Of a DNA stretch of 64,000 bases, positions 62,031 to 64,000 are shown in pieces. The stretch covers positions 310,001-374,000 of the forward strand of contig NC_007575.1 of assembly GCF_000012965.1 (NCBI RefSeq), given 5' to 3'. The stretch is from Sulfurimonas denitrificans DSM 1251. Its GTDB lineage: Bacteria; Campylobacterota; Campylobacteria; Campylobacterales; Sulfurimonadaceae. Below the pieces are notes generated by a model, which saw only the letters and a program-made list of their open reading frames with translations, was not told the DNA's origin and did no database searches. The position numbers and the translations under genes were made by a program. Positions within the stretch are counted from its first letter, which is position 1, and the number at the start of each line of letters is the position of its first letter.

Positions 62031-63416
62031 ATGATTGATAGTAAGCATTTAACACATTTTAGTGAGATAGTAGGAAGTGAAAATATTTACAGCGACAAAG
62101 CCCATCTTATCGCTTATTCGTATGATGCTACAAGAGAGCATTTTGAGCCAGATGCAGTTATTTTTCCAAGAGATGAAGATGATATAAGTAAAATATTAAA
62201 ATACTGCAATGAGCATAAAATAGTTATAGTTCCTCGTGGAGCAGGTAGCGGCTTTACTGGTGGAGCGCTTCCAAGCAGCGGTGGAATTGTTTTAGCATTT
62301 GAGAAACATATGAATAAAATTCTTGAGATTGATATGAAAAATATGGTCGCAGTTGTTCAACCTGGTGTTATAAACATGGATTTGCAGCGTGCTGTTGAAG
62401 AGGTAGGACTTTTCTATCCGCCAGATCCAGCTAGCCAAGAGTACTCAAGTATTGGTGGAAACGTTAGTGAAAATGCGGGAGGAATGAGAGCTGCAAAGTA
62501 TGGAATCACAAAAGATTATGTAATGGCTACTCGCGCAGTTTTACCAAATGGCGACATTATTAAAGCTGGAAAGAGAACTATAAAAGATGTAGCGGGTTAT
62601 AATATTAGCGGGATTTTAATAGCTAGTGAGGGAACTTTAGCCGTTCTTAGCGAGATTACTCTAAGACTTATTCCAAAACCAAAAATGACAAAAACTGCTA
62701 TGGGAGTTTTTAAAACCGTAAATGAAGCAATGAATGCTGTTTATAAAACAATGGCTAGTGGCATAACTCCAGTTGCTATGGAATTTTTAGACAACTTAAC
62801 AATTAGAGCGGTTGAGCAAACTTACAAAAAAGGACTTCCTGTAGATGCTGGCGCTCTTTTAGTAACTGATGTTGATGGAAATCTTGAAGATGATTTAGAT
62901 TTTCAACTTGGCGAAATCCAAAGAGTATTTATGGAAAATGGCTGTTATGAGTTTAAAATAGCAAAAGATAAAAAAGAGGCAAGTGATCTCTGGTTCGCAA
63001 GACGTAACGCTTCTCCATCTTTAAGCGTTTATGGAAGCAAAAAATTAAATGAGGACGTAACAGTTCCTCGCTCTGCACTTCCTGAGCTTTTAGAGAGATT
63101 TTACGCAATAGCTGATAAATACAACGTGAAAATCCCATGTTTTGGGCATACTGGAGATGGTAATGTTCATACAAATGTTATGGTTGATGGAAAAGATCCA
63201 GAGCAGGTAAAAATTGCTTATCAAGCCATAGAAGAGGTTTTTCAAGCAACTATTGATTTGGGTGGAACACTAAGCGGCGAACATGGTATAGGACTTGCAA
63301 AAGCTCCTTATATGTCAATGGCTTTTACTCCAGAGGAGATGGCTCTCTTTAAAGCTATCAAGATGGCATTTGATCCAAACAATATTTTAAATCCAGCCAA
63401 AATGGGTTTAAGCTAA
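62031..63416 (+). CDS. glcD: FAD-linked 2-hydroxyacid dehydrogenase (GlcD family)
   Basis: A 461-residue flavoprotein with the FAD-binding type 4 domain (PRGAGSGFTGGALPSSGG; GGNVSENAGGMRAAKYG) and the C-terminal FAD-oxidase domain (PCFGHTGDGNVHTNVMV; SGEHGIGLAKAPYM). It is glycolate or D-lactate oxidising in relatives. GlcE and GlcF partners are not adjacent. It lies 3 bases after the PgbA-like gene and 6 before the YihY gene. Confidence 0.88.
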   Translation: MIDSKHLTHFSEIVGSENIYSDKAHLIAYSYDATREHFEPDAVIFPRDEDDISKILKYCNEHKIVIVPRGAGSGFTGGALPSSGGIVLAFEKHMNKILEIDMKNMVAVVQPGVINMDLQRAVEEVGLFYPPDPASQEYSSIGGNVSENAGGMRAAKYGITKDYVMATRAVLPNGDIIKAGKRTIKDVAGYNISGILIASEGTLAVLSEITLRLIPKPKMTKTAMGVFKTVNEAMNAVYKTMASGITPVAMEFLDNLTIRAVEQTYKKGLPVDAGALLVTDVDGNLEDDLDFQLGEIQRVFMENGCYEFKIAKDKKEASDLWFARRNASPSLSVYGSKKLNEDVTVPRSALPELLERFYAIADKYNVKIPCFGHTGDGNVHTNVMVDGKDPEQVKIAYQAIEEVFQATIDLGGTLSGEHGIGLAKAPYMSMAFTPEEMALFKAIKMAFDPNNILNPAKMGLS

Positions 63417-63422
63417 TATATT

Positions 63423-64000
63423 ATGATAGATATAAAAGGTAAATTCCTTAAAATTTATGAATATGTAAAGTTGTTTGTAACTTCATTTATAGATAAAGAT
63501 CTTACCTTTTATGCTGCAAGTTTAAGTTTCTATACTATTTTTACACTTATACCACTTCTGCTTATAACTCTTACTCTCTTTACTTCAATGCCAAATTTTG
63601 CTGATAGTTATGAGAAACTCCAAGAGTTTATCTTCTCAAATATTATGCCTGTAAATTCTGAAGCTGTTATGGGGCATATAAATGGGTTTTTGCAAAATTC
63701 TCTTGAGATGAGTATGATAAGTTTTGTAGCAGTTATAATCTCATCACTTCTCTTTTTTCAAAATTTTGAGTATATTGCAAATAAGATTTTTCATGTTAAA
63801 AAAAGAGGTATTTGGGAGAGCATAACAACTTTTTGGACACTCTTAACGCTCACTCCAATAGGACTTGGAGCCTCATTTTATATAACTGGGTATGTAGCAA
63901 GCCTTATGGCTGAGAATGAATATATCCCAAATATAAATATACTTCCATATATTCCTTACCTTATTATCTGGGTGCTATTTTTTCTTATATTTCAGATATC
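63423..64000 (+). CDS. YihY/BrkB family membrane protein (partial)
   Basis: The first 192 codons of a membrane protein that runs off the window. It starts MIDIKGKFLKIYEYVKLFV, with TFYAASLSFYTIFTLIPLLL as the first long membrane segment, the conserved signature of the YihY/UPF0761 (formerly RNase BN/BrkB) family, and further spans. The family function is unclear. The ATG at 63423 is 6 bases after the glcD stop. Confidence 0.82.
   Translation, partial: MIDIKGKFLKIYEYVKLFVTSFIDKDLTFYAASLSFYTIFTLIPLLLITLTLFTSMPNFADSYEKLQEFIFSNIMPVNSEAVMGHINGFLQNSLEMSMISFVAVIISSLLFFQNFEYIANKIFHVKKRGIWESITTFWTLLTLTPIGLGASFYITGYVASLMAENEYIPNINILPYIPYLIIWVLFFLIFQI

Overview
The window comes from an AT-rich, Gram-negative member of the Campylobacterota (Epsilonproteobacteria), most likely Sulfurimonas or a close relative. 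This is inferred from gene content, because no rRNA gene is present to confirm it. The supporting features are a PgbA-type plasminogen-binding domain protein, a Csd3/HdpA-like M23 peptidase, a MagIII-like DNA glycosylase, separate rpoB and rpoC genes (fused in Helicobacter), a meso-DAP type MurE, a sigma54-type flgB-flgC-fliE promoter, and a Thr-Tyr-Gly-Thr tRNA cluster in front of tuf.

Layout. 1-4069 is the end of the spc ribosomal operon (rpsH' rplF rplR rpsE rplO secY map infA), closed by a terminator. 4103-16657 is an accessory block of about 12.6 kb that separates infA from rpmJ. It holds, on the minus strand, an inactive-looking rhodanese, an AroQ/PchB-type chorismate mutase, PlsC, a CvfB-like S1 protein, arsR-arsC-arsB, and a sulfatase-family transferase/dgkA/response regulator/histidine kinase operon. 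On the plus strand, reading away from that operon, are a second sulfatase-family transferase with a PAP2 phosphatase, and a small zinc-ribbon protein. 16933-19844 is the alpha operon (rpmJ rpsM rpsK rpsD rpoA rplQ).

19976-32366 carries housekeeping genes: an aldo/keto reductase, NifU-like protein, murE, a 2Fe-2S protein, panD, ybaB, a PDZ protein, ispA, tkt, a comEA-like gene, a DNA glycosylase, an AEC permease, a thioredoxin, a TrmH methyltransferase and yaaA. 32458-49990 is the transcription/translation core: a consensus promoter, four tRNAs, tuf, rpmG, tRNA-Trp, secE, nusG, rplK, rplA, rplJ, rplL, rpoB, rpoC, rpsL, rpsG and fusA. 50051-64000 holds bpt, prfB, panC, a penicillin-binding protein behind flgB-flgC-fliE, two pseudopilins, priA, a NUDT14-like Nudix hydrolase, an M23 peptidase, a PgbA-like protein, glcD and the start of a YihY/BrkB membrane protein. 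No gene-free stretch is longer than 300 bases. No CRISPR, insertion sequence, integrase or rRNA was seen.

The most promising signals are four. (1) A 9-mer, CTACATGTA, is strongly over-represented on both strands and forms the terminator beside the comEA-like gene, as uptake sequences do in naturally competent bacteria. (2) A pmrCAB-like envelope-modification operon faces a paralogous transferase plus lipid phosphatase across a region with a perfect palindrome. (3) Two genes appear to have leaderless mRNAs, and prfB and panC appear to share face-to-face promoters. (4) Dense hairpins fill the rplL-rpoB gap, and two tRNAs have acceptor-stem mismatches. Counts and structures were read by eye and need computational confirmation.
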